Assembly (NCBI GenBank): GCA_015489095.1
Contig: WFMN01000258.1
Coordinates: 1-16,185 of the forward strand
Source: Mariprofundaceae bacterium
GTDB taxonomy: Bacteria; Pseudomonadota; Zetaproteobacteria; Mariprofundales; J009
Reading direction: 5' to 3'
DNA length: 16,185 nt
Position numbers and translations under genes: made by a program. Each line of letters starts with the position of its first letter. The stretch's first letter is position 1. Positions 1 through 7,870 of the stretch are shown one piece after another. Under the pieces are notes generated by a model that did no database searches, had not been told where the DNA came from, and was given only the letters and a program-made list of their open reading frames with translations.

Positions 1-22
1 AAACAATCCGCGACGCCACCGG

Positions 23-940
23 TCACGCCTCGCCGATCTCTTCCCGGCTGGCGGTGGCGGTGCCCACCTTGCCCACCACCACGCCGGCGGCGCGGTTGGC
101 GATATGGGCCGCTTCGAGCGGCGAACGGCCGCGGCAGAGGGCATCGGTAAAGGCGGCAATCACGGTATCGCCGGCGCCGGTAACATCATACACATCGCGC
201 GCCGCGGTCGGCAGATGGTGAATCCGCTCGCCGTCGAACAGCGACATCCCGCGCTCGGAGCGGGTGACCAACAGGTGGCGCAGCGCCAGCTCGCGGTGCA
301 ATTTTCGGCATATCTGCTCGACATGGGCATCGTCGTTGACCGGCCCCATCTGCGCCATCTGCGCCGCCTCCGACAGGTTGGGGGTCAGCATGGTGGCGCC
401 ACGGTAGGCTTGGGTATGGAGCGGCTTGGGGTCGATAATGGTGGGAACATCGCCAGCCAACGCGATGATCCGCGGCAGCAGTTCCGGGGTCAGCACCCCC
501 TTGGCGTAGTCGGAGAGAATCAGCGCGCGGGCTCTGGGCAACAGCGCACGGATGGTCTGTAGCAGCTCGTGGTAGGTGGCCTCCGCCAAGGCGCCGACCT
601 GCTCACGATCGTAACGCACCACCTGCTGCTGATGGGCGACAATGCGGGTTTTCACCGCCGTCGGCCGCTGGTTGCGCTTGGTGATCACCCCGGAGGCATC
701 CACCGCCATCGCCGCCAGTTGCTGGCGCACCCAGTGGCCGGGCTCATCCTCCCCCACCACGCCGCACATCGCGCACTCCGCCCCCAGCGCATGGAGGTTG
801 CGGATCACATTGGCCGAGCCGCCAAGGCGCCGATCGATGCGCTCCACCGCCACCACCGGCACCGGCGCCTCCGGCGAGATGCGCGACACGCTGCCCCAGA
901 TAAACTCATCCACGATGATATCCCCGACCACGATAATCAC
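23..940 (-). CDS. hldA: D-glycero-beta-D-manno-heptose-7-phosphate kinase (RfaE domain I)
   Basis: A PfkB/ribokinase-family kinase of 305 residues that would phosphorylate heptose-7-phosphate at C1 in the ADP-heptose pathway for the LPS inner core; cytoplasmic. Visible family marks are an N-terminal VVGDIIVDEF strand, RISPEAPVPVV at about 20-30 (very characteristic of RfaE/HldE), the sugar-binding GGSANV at 40-45, and the anion-hole and catalytic motif DVTGAGD at 252-258 with D258 as the likely base. It stops after the kinase domain with no cytidylyltransferase domain, so it corresponds to HldA rather than bifunctional HldE. I chose the GTG start at 940, although the frame stays open to 1225: it gives the family N-terminus, has GAGGAG eight bases upstream, and its GTGA overlaps the methyltransferase stop, which suggests translational coupling. 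The 22 bases left of the stop hold no visible gene start. Confidence 0.9.
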   Translation of the reverse strand: MIIVVGDIIVDEFIWGSVSRISPEAPVPVVAVERIDRRLGGSANVIRNLHALGAECAMCGVVGEDEPGHWVRQQLAAMAVDASGVITKRNQRPTAVKTRIVAHQQQVVRYDREQVGALAEATYHELLQTIRALLPRARALILSDYAKGVLTPELLPRIIALAGDVPTIIDPKPLHTQAYRGATMLTPNLSEAAQMAQMGPVNDDAHVEQICRKLHRELALRHLLVTRSERGMSLFDGERIHHLPTAARDVYDVTGAGDTVIAAFTDALCRGRSPLEAAHIANRAAGVVVGKVGTATASREEIGEA

Positions 941-1917
941 GATGCAGGCTCCTCGTCGCGCGCACAGCGCTGGAGTAGGTCGTGGACGAAGGCGCGCGCC
1001 ACCAGCCGCTCGCGGGCGTAGCCGGCCAGCTTCGCCCCGCGCCGCTTCAGGTAGCCGGCGCGCAGGTAGTAGCCCGCCGTGGTGAAGCGGTGGATGGCGG
1101 CATCGACGCGCTCGGCCTCGCCCTCCGGGATGGGGGCGGCGGGCGGAACCTCCGTTTTTTGCAGCAGCAGCGCGACATCGGGGTGGTCGTCGTCGTGGAA
1201 CCGCCGCACCACCCTGAAACCGCACTTACCGGCCAGTGCCTGCAGCGTCGCGGGGGTGAAGTTGTGGATATGGGCAAAGTGAAACAGCCGGTCGAAGGTG
1301 GCAAACGGGGCGGCCACATTGGGGCACTCGACATAAAGCAGCCCCTGATCGGCGAGCAGATCGCGGATCTTCAGCAGCGCGGCGGTGGGCGAGCGGAAGT
1401 GCTCGATCACATGCACCAGCAGCACCAAGTCGTGACGCTCCCGCGCGTCGAGGTCAAACAGGTTGCGGTTACCGATATTGGCGCGCAGCCGCTCACGGCT
1501 GTAGCGGTTGAAATCGCGGTTGGGTTCGATCCCGCCGGCACGAAAGCCGTGGTGCTGAAACACCTTGACACTGCATCCCAACCCAGCGCCAACCTCGAAC
1601 AGCGACCCCCGCGACGGGATGTGCGGCGCCAACAGGCGGTAGATGCGCTCACCGTTCAACCACGCGCGCATCACCCTGCGCGGGGCGGGTATGCGCTCAC
1701 CGTGGTAGTCGCGACGGTACTCCTCGGCATAGTATTGGGCGATGTCGGCCTCGCTCGGCAGGGGAAGATGTGAGATCAGACCGCAATGGGTGCAGAGTGC
1801 GGTGGTCAGCGGCCGACGGTGGCGATCCCGGCGGGCGATCACCCGCCACTGATCATCGCCACACAGATCACACGGCGACGGCGCGTGACCATCTGGTTGC
1901 TCGGATGGGTCGTGCAT
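937..1917 (-). CDS. Class I SAM-dependent methyltransferase with N-terminal Cys4 (zinc-like) motif
   Basis: A 326-residue protein. Near the N-terminus it has two CxxC pairs (C16/C19 and C42/C45), likely a small zinc ribbon as in several sugar or polysaccharide C-methyltransferase families. The Rossmann core follows: motif I LFEVGAGLG at 106-114, the acidic ribose-binding residue in GIEPN (E131), and DLVLLVHVIEHF around 162-173, typical of the Methyltransf_23 type. The substrate cannot be read from the sequence. Its 4-bp overlap with the downstream heptose kinase suggests a role in LPS or surface-glycan synthesis (inference). No Shine-Dalgarno sequence is seen before the ATG, and the start lies inside a 15-base imperfect-centre palindrome (1914-1928). 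The gene is divergent from ftsY with 62 bp between them. Confidence 0.8.
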   Translation of the reverse strand: MHDPSEQPDGHAPSPCDLCGDDQWRVIARRDRHRRPLTTALCTHCGLISHLPLPSEADIAQYYAEEYRRDYHGERIPAPRRVMRAWLNGERIYRLLAPHIPSRGSLFEVGAGLGCSVKVFQHHGFRAGGIEPNRDFNRYSRERLRANIGNRNLFDLDARERHDLVLLVHVIEHFRSPTAALLKIRDLLADQGLLYVECPNVAAPFATFDRLFHFAHIHNFTPATLQALAGKCGFRVVRRFHDDDHPDVALLLQKTEVPPAAPIPEGEAERVDAAIHRFTTAGYYLRAGYLKRRGAKLAGYARERLVARAFVHDLLQRCARDEEPAS

Positions 1918-1928
1918 CCGGCGGATGC
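1914..1928. repeat. Short palindrome over the methyltransferase start
   Basis: GCATCCG and CGGATGC flank a single central G, a perfect 7-bp inverted repeat covering the methyltransferase ATG in the short divergent region with ftsY. It could be an operator or an RNA fold masking the start, but equally a chance GC-rich palindrome. Confidence 0.3.
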
Positions 1929-1979
1929 TAGGAATTCACGCCGTGGCATGCACGCAACACGGACAGACAGGGGGAAGAT

Positions 1980-2876
1980 ATGGCTTCGATGTGGAAACGG
2001 TTACGGAACGGCATGGCGCGCAGCCGGGAGGGGTTGCGTAACCTGCTGCCGCAGCGGGCGGCGGCAGCGGAGGCGTGGAGCGAGGCGCAGTGGGAGGAGG
2101 CGGAAGAGGCCTTCATCATGGCCGATTGCGGTACCGAAACGGCGCTGCGACTGGTCAGCGAAGCGAAAAAACGGCGCCATCAACCGCCGCTTCCGGCGCT
2201 GAAAAGCGTGATGCTGGAGATGCTGGCGCGCAAGGAAGCGGACTACTTCCCACCGGATAAACCGTTTGTCCTGCTGATGATCGGGGTGAACGGCACCGGC
2301 AAAACCACCACCATCGGCAAGCTGGCGTCGATGTGGCGCGGTGAGGGCAAGCGGGTGGTGATCGGTGCCGCCGACACCTTCCGCGCGGCGGCGATCGAAC
2401 AGCTGTCGGTGTGGGTGGAGCGCAGTGGGGCGGAGCTGGTGCGACAGGGGCACGGCGCCGATCCGGCGGCGGTGGCGTTCGACACCATCGGCCGCGGCGT
2501 GGCCGGCGGATTCGATGTCGTCATGATCGACACCGCCGGACGGGTGCAGACCGACAAGGGGCTGATGGAGGAGCTGGCCAAGGTACGGCGGGTGATCAAC
2601 AAGGCGCTGCCGGGCGCCCCGCACGAGGTGTGGCAGGTGGTGGATGGCGGCACCGGGCAGAACGCGGTGGCACAGGTGGAGAAGTTTCGCGCGGTCGCCG
2701 GCACCACCGGGCTGGTGGTGACCAAGCTCGACGGCACCGCCAAGGGGGGGGTGGTGCTCCAGCTCTCCGACCGTTTCCGGCTGCCGGTGCGCTACATCGG
2801 TGTCGGCGAAACCTTGGAGGATCTCATGCCCTTCGACGGCGCCGCCTTCGCCGACACACTGCTACCGGACGGATGA
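1980..2876 (+). CDS. ftsY: Signal recognition particle receptor GTPase FtsY
   Basis: A 298-residue SRP GTPase that docks ribosome-nascent-chain-SRP complexes at the inner membrane. It has a helical N domain (about 1-90) and a G domain: P-loop GVNGTGKT (102-109), the SRP-specific insertion motif ADTFRAAA (131-138), DTAGR (184-188), the TGQNA loop (225-229), and TKLDGTAKGG (248-257) for guanine specificity. The closing RYIGVGETLEDLMPFD is typical of FtsY. The long acidic A domain of E. coli FtsY is absent, so this is the short NG form, with a basic N-terminal helix that could contact membrane. Two departures: VDGGTGQ replaces the usual DATTGQ, and a run of eight G lies in the AKGG codons. A G-rich sequence precedes the ATG at 1980; a second in-frame ATG lies at 1989. 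It is convergent with the downstream nucleotidyltransferase gene, four bases away. Confidence 0.93.
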   Translation: MASMWKRLRNGMARSREGLRNLLPQRAAAAEAWSEAQWEEAEEAFIMADCGTETALRLVSEAKKRRHQPPLPALKSVMLEMLARKEADYFPPDKPFVLLMIGVNGTGKTTTIGKLASMWRGEGKRVVIGAADTFRAAAIEQLSVWVERSGAELVRQGHGADPAAVAFDTIGRGVAGGFDVVMIDTAGRVQTDKGLMEELAKVRRVINKALPGAPHEVWQVVDGGTGQNAVAQVEKFRAVAGTTGLVVTKLDGTAKGGVVLQLSDRFRLPVRYIGVGETLEDLMPFDGAAFADTLLPDG

Positions 2877-2880
2877 TGGG

Positions 2881-3195
2881 TCACCCCTTGCGGTACAGGC
2901 ACCGGCCGACACGCTGGATATGCGCCAGCAGCTTCGGGTTGCCGATGCCGCCGAGTCGGGAGAGATCGACGGTGTAGGGAATCGGCAGATCGTCGAGTTC
3001 CTGATGAATGGTGGCGAGCAGGTGGTCGTCAAGCCGGTCGCCGTCGATGGCCAGATCGATATCCGAACCGACCTTGAAGTTCCCCTTGGCGCGCGATCCG
3101 TAAAGCCACGCGACCTCCACCTCCGGGTGCGCGCGCAAGCGCGCTTGGATCAGCCGGACGACCCGCGCGTCCAGCCCCGCTTCAGCGGGTTCCAT
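2881..3195 (-). CDS. mntA: MntA-like minimal nucleotidyltransferase (antitoxin of HEPN/MNT pair)
   Basis: A 104-residue nucleotidyltransferase of the polymerase-beta fold. The active-site pattern GS-x10-DxD is complete: G33 S34 then D45 and D47, with a third acidic residue D77 in YTVDLSRL. In the characterised HepT/MntA system such a protein transfers AMP from ATP to a tyrosine of the HEPN toxin and neutralises it. The partner is encoded immediately upstream and overlaps by 14 bases, an arrangement typical of this two-gene module. I chose the ATG at 3195 rather than the upstream in-frame start at 3240 because the extra residues are Cys/Trp-rich, unlike the family, and run deep inside the HEPN gene. 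Antitoxin function is inferred from the family; a housekeeping or metabolic role is possible. Confidence 0.85.
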   Translation of the reverse strand: MEPAEAGLDARVVRLIQARLRAHPEVEVAWLYGSRAKGNFKVGSDIDLAIDGDRLDDHLLATIHQELDDLPIPYTVDLSRLGGIGNPKLLAHIQRVGRCLYRKG

Positions 3196-3616
3196 CCACC
3201 ACCAACGGCTGCAACCGCGCGCGCAGCGCAACCAAGGCATCGAAATAGCGCTGATGGATATCCGCCACGATCGTTTGTATCTTCGCCTCGTCGTAGGCGT
3301 GGGCGGCCAGGTTCCGGCTGTTGATCATATCCATCCATACCTGCGCCACCGTATCATCGCCCAGCAACCCCTGCTTGAACCCCTCCCGAATCGCGTCTCG
3401 CGATCCGATCAGCCCGACAATACCCTGATATTCCAAGAAATCTTTCATTACCTTCCACCCCAGTTCAAAGGTGTACTCAAAGGCCTTCACACACCCCTGC
3501 GCCTCCAGCTCGTTCAACGCCCCCTTGTCGATAAACTTGGTCAGCTGCGCCACCGCCCGGCAGTAGTTGTCGAAGCGCTGAATCCAGCGGATGTCGGCAT
3601 CGCTTGTGGTCTCCAT
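3182..3616 (-). CDS. hepT: HepT-like HEPN ribonuclease toxin (HI0074-type nucleotidyltransferase partner)
   Basis: A 144-residue all-helical HEPN protein of the type first named nucleotidyltransferase substrate-binding protein. The HEPN catalytic pattern Rx4HxY is intact in SRNLAAHAYDE: R101, H106 and Y108, the tyrosine that in studied HepT proteins is AMPylated by MntA. FEYTFELGWKVMKDFLE (about 46-62) is another family hallmark. A good ribosome site (AGGAG) precedes the ATG by six bases. The gene starts only 12 bp after the AsmA-like stop, so it is probably co-transcribed with that envelope gene, and it overlaps the antitoxin gene by 14 bp. The intact motif argues for an active RNase toxin; the RNA target is unknown. 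Confidence 0.87.
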   Translation of the reverse strand: METTSDADIRWIQRFDNYCRAVAQLTKFIDKGALNELEAQGCVKAFEYTFELGWKVMKDFLEYQGIVGLIGSRDAIREGFKQGLLGDDTVAQVWMDMINSRNLAAHAYDEAKIQTIVADIHQRYFDALVALRARLQPLVVDGTR

Positions 3617-3628
3617 CGTTCTCTCCTG

Positions 3629-6600
3629 TTACGACGGCGCCTTGGCGCCGAACCATAGGGTGGGTAGGTTGAGCAAGGTATCGATCACCCCGGCCGATTT
3701 CAGCCCCGCCTCTTTCGGGTTGGAGGGGTCGATCTTGGCGTCGTTCAGCGGACCGTGCAGGTGATAGATCTTGCGGAACAGGCTGTGCGCGGGGCCGCCG
3801 AGGATATCGCGCACCAAGGGGATTTTGCTGATCAGCGCGTCCAGATTCTGAAACGGTCGTGCCACCAGATAGACATCCGCCCGGTCGTCGCCGATATCCA
3901 GCGTGCCGGTGCCGGCCACATCCATCGCCGACGAGCGCAGCGCGAGCCGGTGGATGGCAACCACGCCGCGGTTCATCTTTCCCTCCAGCTGCAGGTGGCG
4001 GAAGAGCATCCCGTCGCCGGTCAGATCCTTACGCTCGCCGACCAGCATCTTGGGCAGATCGACCAGACTGGTCGCCGCCAGCAGTCTGGTCAGCGTGCCG
4101 CTGTTCAGAATCCGCCCGTCATCGACACGCAGCCGTAGCCGCCCTTCCAACGACTGCCACCACGGCTGGTGACGCCGGAGCTCGCCACGACCATTGAACA
4201 GCGCGTGGATGGTGCCATCGGCGAAGAGGCGCGACAGCTTCATCTGCGCCATCAATCCGCCGAACGACCCATCCAGCGAGGCAAACCCCGACCACCGCCA
4301 ACGACCGTCCGCCACCTTGCGCAGGGTGGCCGACATCATCAACGCCTGCTGATCGATGGTGGCGTGCAGCTCCGCGATATCGACATCGTTCGGGGTGAGC
4401 GAAAAGTTGCCGCGCACATCGCGAACACGGTTCTCTCCCACCGCAAGCTTCGCGATCGTCACCCTGTTGCGCCCACCGGCGTCACGACGCACCGTAATCC
4501 CCTCCGCCCGCAGGTTGTCGCGCCAGCGGAAGTGGTCGATCGTGCCCCGTGCCAGCCACGCCCGCTTCGTCTTGCGGTGGCGCCAGCTATCGATCAACGG
4601 CCACAGCGTCTCGCGATCCAAGGTGCGAATCGCGAACCGGGTTCGCGCCGGCCGTTTGCGCGAGTCGGGCAGGGTAAAATGGAACGCACCCTCCAGCAGC
4701 GGCGTGTGCAGCTTGGGGATATCGATCCACAACCGCCGTTGCCGATGTCCCATCCGCGCGTTGCGAAGCGACAGCGCCTTCCCCTTGCTGCTGATGCCGC
4801 GCACGCTCCACCGGTCACGATCATCGGGGTCGAACTCGATATCATCCATGCGGATCCGCAACGGCTCCCCCTCTTTCTTGGCCGAGCCGAGCAGGTTGCG
4901 CCAACCGGCCTCGTCGGCGTTGATCACCCCGTGCCATCCGCCGTCAAAGGTAAGCGCCAGCTGCAGCTCGCCGCGCGGCTGTTGAACAAACGGCTGGGCA
5001 ATGCCGCCGGCATCGGTCAAGTCCACCCGCGCCTTCGCCGTAAAATCGGTTAGCTGCCACCCATCGCCCTGTTTGGTCAGCTTGGCCTGACAGCCGCCGC
5101 CCAACTGCCCGATGTGAAAGGTCATGTCGTGCATGGTCAGGCTGCCGGGCTGCCACGCTAGGTACCCCTCCTCCATGCGGGCGTGGATGCCGGAGAAGGC
5201 GAGCTGCCACTGGTTGGCGGGGCGAAGGATCACCTTGGCTCGACTCGGCTCGGGGTGGGAGATCGTCCAACGCAGATCAAAATCGGCAGTAGTCTTCGAT
5301 TGACGCCAGCGCACCTGCTGCCGAACCCCCTGCCAATGGAGAAGCTGCTGCAGATCGGTGGTACCTTGGCCATGAATCGCCAGCTCGAGGCTATCCCACG
5401 GGATGGCCAGCGTGCCGCTGATCACCCCCAGATGGTGTGGCAGCGTCGCCTGATCCACCTTGGCCCACAGCCGCTGCTCATTCAGCCCCAGCGCGCCACG
5501 CACCGCCGTCAACCGCTCACCATCCAGCCCGAGCGCAATCTCCGCCTGCTCCATCCGCGCGGTCACCTTGTAACGCATGTGCCCCCAATCGGGCAGCGTG
5601 GAGAGTGGCGATTCCCACGGCAGCGCCACCGTGGTGCGGGCATCCACCGCCTCCCCGTGTTGCATCAGTTGCAACCACTGGTGCCATTTCTCCTCACCCA
5701 GCGGGCGCAGCCACGACCAGACCAGCCCCATGTTCAGCCGAGGAGCATCCGCATGGATGGTGGCCACCCCCGCTTGCCAACCGCCATCGGCGCGGATCCG
5801 CTGCTCCCCGAGCCGCCAGTGCGCCTGCTTGAGTTGTACCGAAGCCAGCGACCACGCACCGCCCCCCGCGTCGTCGCGCTGCTGCCACACCGCAACCAGC
5901 TCGCCATCCACATGCTGGGTCGGGTAGCTGCCGGAGCCTAGGTGCAACACGATCGCGTCGCCGTTGCTGTCGCTGCTGGCAGACACCTTCCAGCGCATCC
6001 GACCTGACGCCTGCAGGGTGATATTACCGCGGCTGTCCCCCTCCACCAGCGGCGTCAGCCACGACGGCGGCAACCAACGGAGGTTGTTCCATGTGAGCGT
6101 CGCCTGCCGCGGCAGCAGATCGGGGCGCAGCAGGCCGTGCAGCGACAGATCCGCCATCTCAAGGTTGAACGGCCCGCCGCCAATATCGAAGCTGAGCGAC
6201 CGTACCGCGAAGTCGTGCTGCACATCGGGCGCGGACCAGTGCACCGTCAAATCCTGAAACTGGTAGCGAATAGGCGGGATGCTGAGTAGCGGGGTTGCAA
6301 GAAAACGGCGGTCGATCACCATCGTCCCGCCGGAAAACCGCAAGCGGTTGGGGGTAATGTCGCCCCGTAGCAGATCGCGTAACGCCAGCCGGATATCGAT
6401 GGCGGCGTGGCGGAACTGCAGGGTGCGATCCGCCGTCGCCATCGAAAAATCGTCGGAGTGGAGCCACAACCAGCCGCGCCAGTGCCAGGAGAGCCGCCCC
6501 AGCTTCACCTCGCCCAGCCCGGTCTGCTGCGCCACCATCTGCTCCAACTGCGGCTGCAGGCTTTTGGCGCTGGGAGCGAGATAGAAAAAGGCGGCCACCG

Positions 6601-6688
6601 GCAGCACGATCAACGCCAATAGCAGCGCCAACGCGATGCGCCAGCAGCTCATCAGCAGCCGCTTCACCACGACGCCCGTTCGGGGCAC
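3629..6688 (-). CDS. AsmA/YhdP-like large envelope protein (DUF3971/AsmA_2 type)
   Basis: A 1019-residue protein with one N-terminal membrane segment (about 11-37, preceded by a basic KR) and a long beta-rich, repeat-poor body predicted to lie in the periplasm. The C-terminal part, around residues 850-990, has AsmA-like features: GRILNSGTLTRLLAATSLV, then AMDVAGTGTLDIGDDRADVY, ending in a short LHGPLNDAKIDPSN section. YhdP/TamB/AsmA proteins are thought to form hydrophobic grooves bridging inner and outer membranes for phospholipid movement. E. coli YhdP is somewhat longer. The GTG at 6688 has AGGTGG upstream; later GTG codons around 6670 would remove only a few residues. A MlaC-type lipid carrier gene upstream and a toxin-antitoxin pair 12 bp downstream form its context. 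Family assignment comes from the C-terminal region and architecture; exact substrate is unknown. Confidence 0.75.
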   Translation of the reverse strand: MPRTGVVVKRLLMSCWRIALALLLALIVLPVAAFFYLAPSAKSLQPQLEQMVAQQTGLGEVKLGRLSWHWRGWLWLHSDDFSMATADRTLQFRHAAIDIRLALRDLLRGDITPNRLRFSGGTMVIDRRFLATPLLSIPPIRYQFQDLTVHWSAPDVQHDFAVRSLSFDIGGGPFNLEMADLSLHGLLRPDLLPRQATLTWNNLRWLPPSWLTPLVEGDSRGNITLQASGRMRWKVSASSDSNGDAIVLHLGSGSYPTQHVDGELVAVWQQRDDAGGGAWSLASVQLKQAHWRLGEQRIRADGGWQAGVATIHADAPRLNMGLVWSWLRPLGEEKWHQWLQLMQHGEAVDARTTVALPWESPLSTLPDWGHMRYKVTARMEQAEIALGLDGERLTAVRGALGLNEQRLWAKVDQATLPHHLGVISGTLAIPWDSLELAIHGQGTTDLQQLLHWQGVRQQVRWRQSKTTADFDLRWTISHPEPSRAKVILRPANQWQLAFSGIHARMEEGYLAWQPGSLTMHDMTFHIGQLGGGCQAKLTKQGDGWQLTDFTAKARVDLTDAGGIAQPFVQQPRGELQLALTFDGGWHGVINADEAGWRNLLGSAKKEGEPLRIRMDDIEFDPDDRDRWSVRGISSKGKALSLRNARMGHRQRRLWIDIPKLHTPLLEGAFHFTLPDSRKRPARTRFAIRTLDRETLWPLIDSWRHRKTKRAWLARGTIDHFRWRDNLRAEGITVRRDAGGRNRVTIAKLAVGENRVRDVRGNFSLTPNDVDIAELHATIDQQALMMSATLRKVADGRWRWSGFASLDGSFGGLMAQMKLSRLFADGTIHALFNGRGELRRHQPWWQSLEGRLRLRVDDGRILNSGTLTRLLAATSLVDLPKMLVGERKDLTGDGMLFRHLQLEGKMNRGVVAIHRLALRSSAMDVAGTGTLDIGDDRADVYLVARPFQNLDALISKIPLVRDILGGPAHSLFRKIYHLHGPLNDAKIDPSNPKEAGLKSAGVIDTLLNLPTLWFGAKAPS

Positions 6689-6700
6689 GCATCCACCTGC

Positions 6701-6871
6701 AACGGTGTCACACCCTCTGTAGGAGCAGTTTCCAAACCGCGAACCACCCGCAGACCAGCAGCGTCACACCGGCGCAGGCCGGTATCCATCTTGGTCATGC
6801 GTGCCACCGGTAGATTCCGGCTCGGAGGCCGGAATGACGGAGCCCCGCTCGTTCTCCGTCCCTCCGCCCGC
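6701..6871. repeat. 171-bp hairpin-rich tandem repeat, copy 1
   Basis: The first of two adjacent units in the gap between the AsmA-like and MlaC-like genes. It contains three hairpin modules in order: an AGGAGCAGTTTCCAAACCGC module (6721-6740, one mismatch in the stem), ACCGGC-GCAG-GCCGGT (6768-6783), and ATTCCGGC-TCGGAG-GCCGGAAT (6814-6835). The first module recurs near 10802 and 12328. The modules resemble REP/BIME-type extragenic palindromes of proteobacteria. Confidence 0.85.
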
Positions 6872-7041
6872 AACGGAGTCACACCCCCTGTAGGAGCGGT
6901 TTCCAAACCGCGAACCACCCGCAGACCAGGAGCGTCACACCGGCGCAGGCCGGTATCCATCTTGGTCATGCGCGCCACCGGTAGATTCCGGCGCGGAGGC
7001 CGGAATGACGGAGCCTCGCTCGTTCTCCGCCCTCCGCGGTG
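6872..7041. repeat. 171-bp hairpin-rich tandem repeat, copy 2
   Basis: The second unit, directly abutting copy 1 and differing at only a handful of positions by eye. Its first hairpin is perfect here (GCGGTTT-CC-AAACCGC, 6896-6911), and ACCGGC-GCAG-GCCGGT sits at 6939-6954. The unit length is a multiple of three, so spurious reading frames stay open through both copies. Together the units fill nearly all of the 379-bp gap; nothing else is visible in it. Confidence 0.85.
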
Positions 7042-7067
7042 AAAAATCCACGCCCCGCCCGAAACGG

Positions 7068-7688
7068 CTAGTTCCGACGGCTCTTTTCGATCAGCTTGGC
7101 CACCTTCTTACTGAGCGCATCATACAGCCCATCGATGCCACGGCGCTCCATCACCCCGCGAAAATCCTTGCGGAAGGTGCCGATCATGCTCACCCCCTCG
7201 ATCTTCACATCGTAGATCTTCCAGCCCGACTTGTGGTGGCGCAACCGGTACTCCACCGGTGTCACCTTGTCGTTATCGATCACCTTCGACTTCACCCGCG
7301 CCCGCTTTTTCTTGAACTCGGCATCGGCATACTCGATCTTCTGCCCATGGTAGCTGCTCAGGCGGTTGCCGTAGGTGTACTCCATCAACTGGGTAAAGGT
7401 GGTGATAAAGGCCTTCCGCTTGGCGGCGCTAAGCTTGCGCCAGGGTCGGCCGATGCTGCGCCGTGTCATCTCGGCGAAATCGAAGCGGTCGGCAAGCACG
7501 GCGCGGATCGCCTGCCGATCCGGCTCCGACAACACCTTCTTATCCTGACGCTGCTGCAGGATGTCGATCACCGCCTGCACGGTATTGACCACCACCGCCT
7601 TCGGCCCCTCTTCCGCGTGGACGGAGGCGGGCAACCACGCCAAGATCAGCAGCAGCGCGGCGGTGAACGAACGGGTAAATGATTGCAT
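7068..7688 (-). CDS. mlaC: MlaC/Ttg2D-family periplasmic phospholipid-binding protein
   Basis: A 206-residue exported protein. The signal peptide is clear: basic start, hydrophobic LLLILAWLP, and a likely cleavage after SVHA at residue 25. The mature part matches the MlaC (toluene tolerance Ttg2D) layout: a helical N-terminus, RFDFAEMTRRSIGRPWRKLS, FTTFTQLMEYTYGNRLSSY-like helices, then a beta sheet with VEYRLRHHKSGWKIYDVKIEGVS, which is the most diagnostic stretch, and a terminal helix. MlaC shuttles phospholipid between the outer-membrane MlaA complex and the inner-membrane MlaFEDB transporter. None of those partners is in this window, so it is an orphan here or part of a split system. Ribosome site AAGGAG lies seven bases before the ATG. 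The AsmA-like gene lies downstream beyond the tandem repeat. Confidence 0.88.
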   Translation of the reverse strand: MQSFTRSFTAALLLILAWLPASVHAEEGPKAVVVNTVQAVIDILQQRQDKKVLSEPDRQAIRAVLADRFDFAEMTRRSIGRPWRKLSAAKRKAFITTFTQLMEYTYGNRLSSYHGQKIEYADAEFKKKRARVKSKVIDNDKVTPVEYRLRHHKSGWKIYDVKIEGVSMIGTFRKDFRGVMERRGIDGLYDALSKKVAKLIEKSRRN

Positions 7689-7826
7689 AGCGAGACTCCT
7701 TGGTAATGTTATACAACGATTCCAACGAAGCCAAAGCTAGCGCAGCGTCACCGCACCGCCAGTGGAAAAAGCAGCGGGTCGCGCGCAATCATTCCGCACC
7801 GCGCGGCAAGCCGAGGAAGAAACCAA

Positions 7827-7856
7827 GCGCCGGTAGGGAAAAAACCCTCCCGGCGC
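7827..7856 (-). terminator. Probable terminator hairpin after htpG
   Basis: GCGCCGG pairs with CCGGCGC around an inner AGGG/CCCT stem with a six-base A (T on the transcript strand) loop and one mismatch (7834/7849). It lies 15 bp beyond the htpG stop. The sequence after the stem is only mildly T-rich, so an intrinsic terminator is plausible but not certain. The rest of the 182-bp gap up to mlaC shows nothing clear. Confidence 0.5.
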
Positions 7857-7870
7857 GAAGCCTCCGCCTG

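Noticed and set aside
941..1225. Upstream extension of the heptose kinase frame
   Set aside because: The extra sequence is Arg/Pro-rich and lies entirely inside the methyltransferase gene in another frame; the GTG at 940 has a ribosome site and gives the family N-terminus.
2744..2751. Run of eight G in ftsY as a phase-variation site
   Set aside because: It encodes the conserved AKGG motif of an essential GTPase; a frameshift there would be lethal, so it is most likely just codon choice.
6664..7042. Open frames on both strands through the tandem repeat (about 80-105 residues)
   Set aside because: They are open only because the repeat unit is a multiple of three; the translations are duplicated, low-complexity and match no family I recognise.
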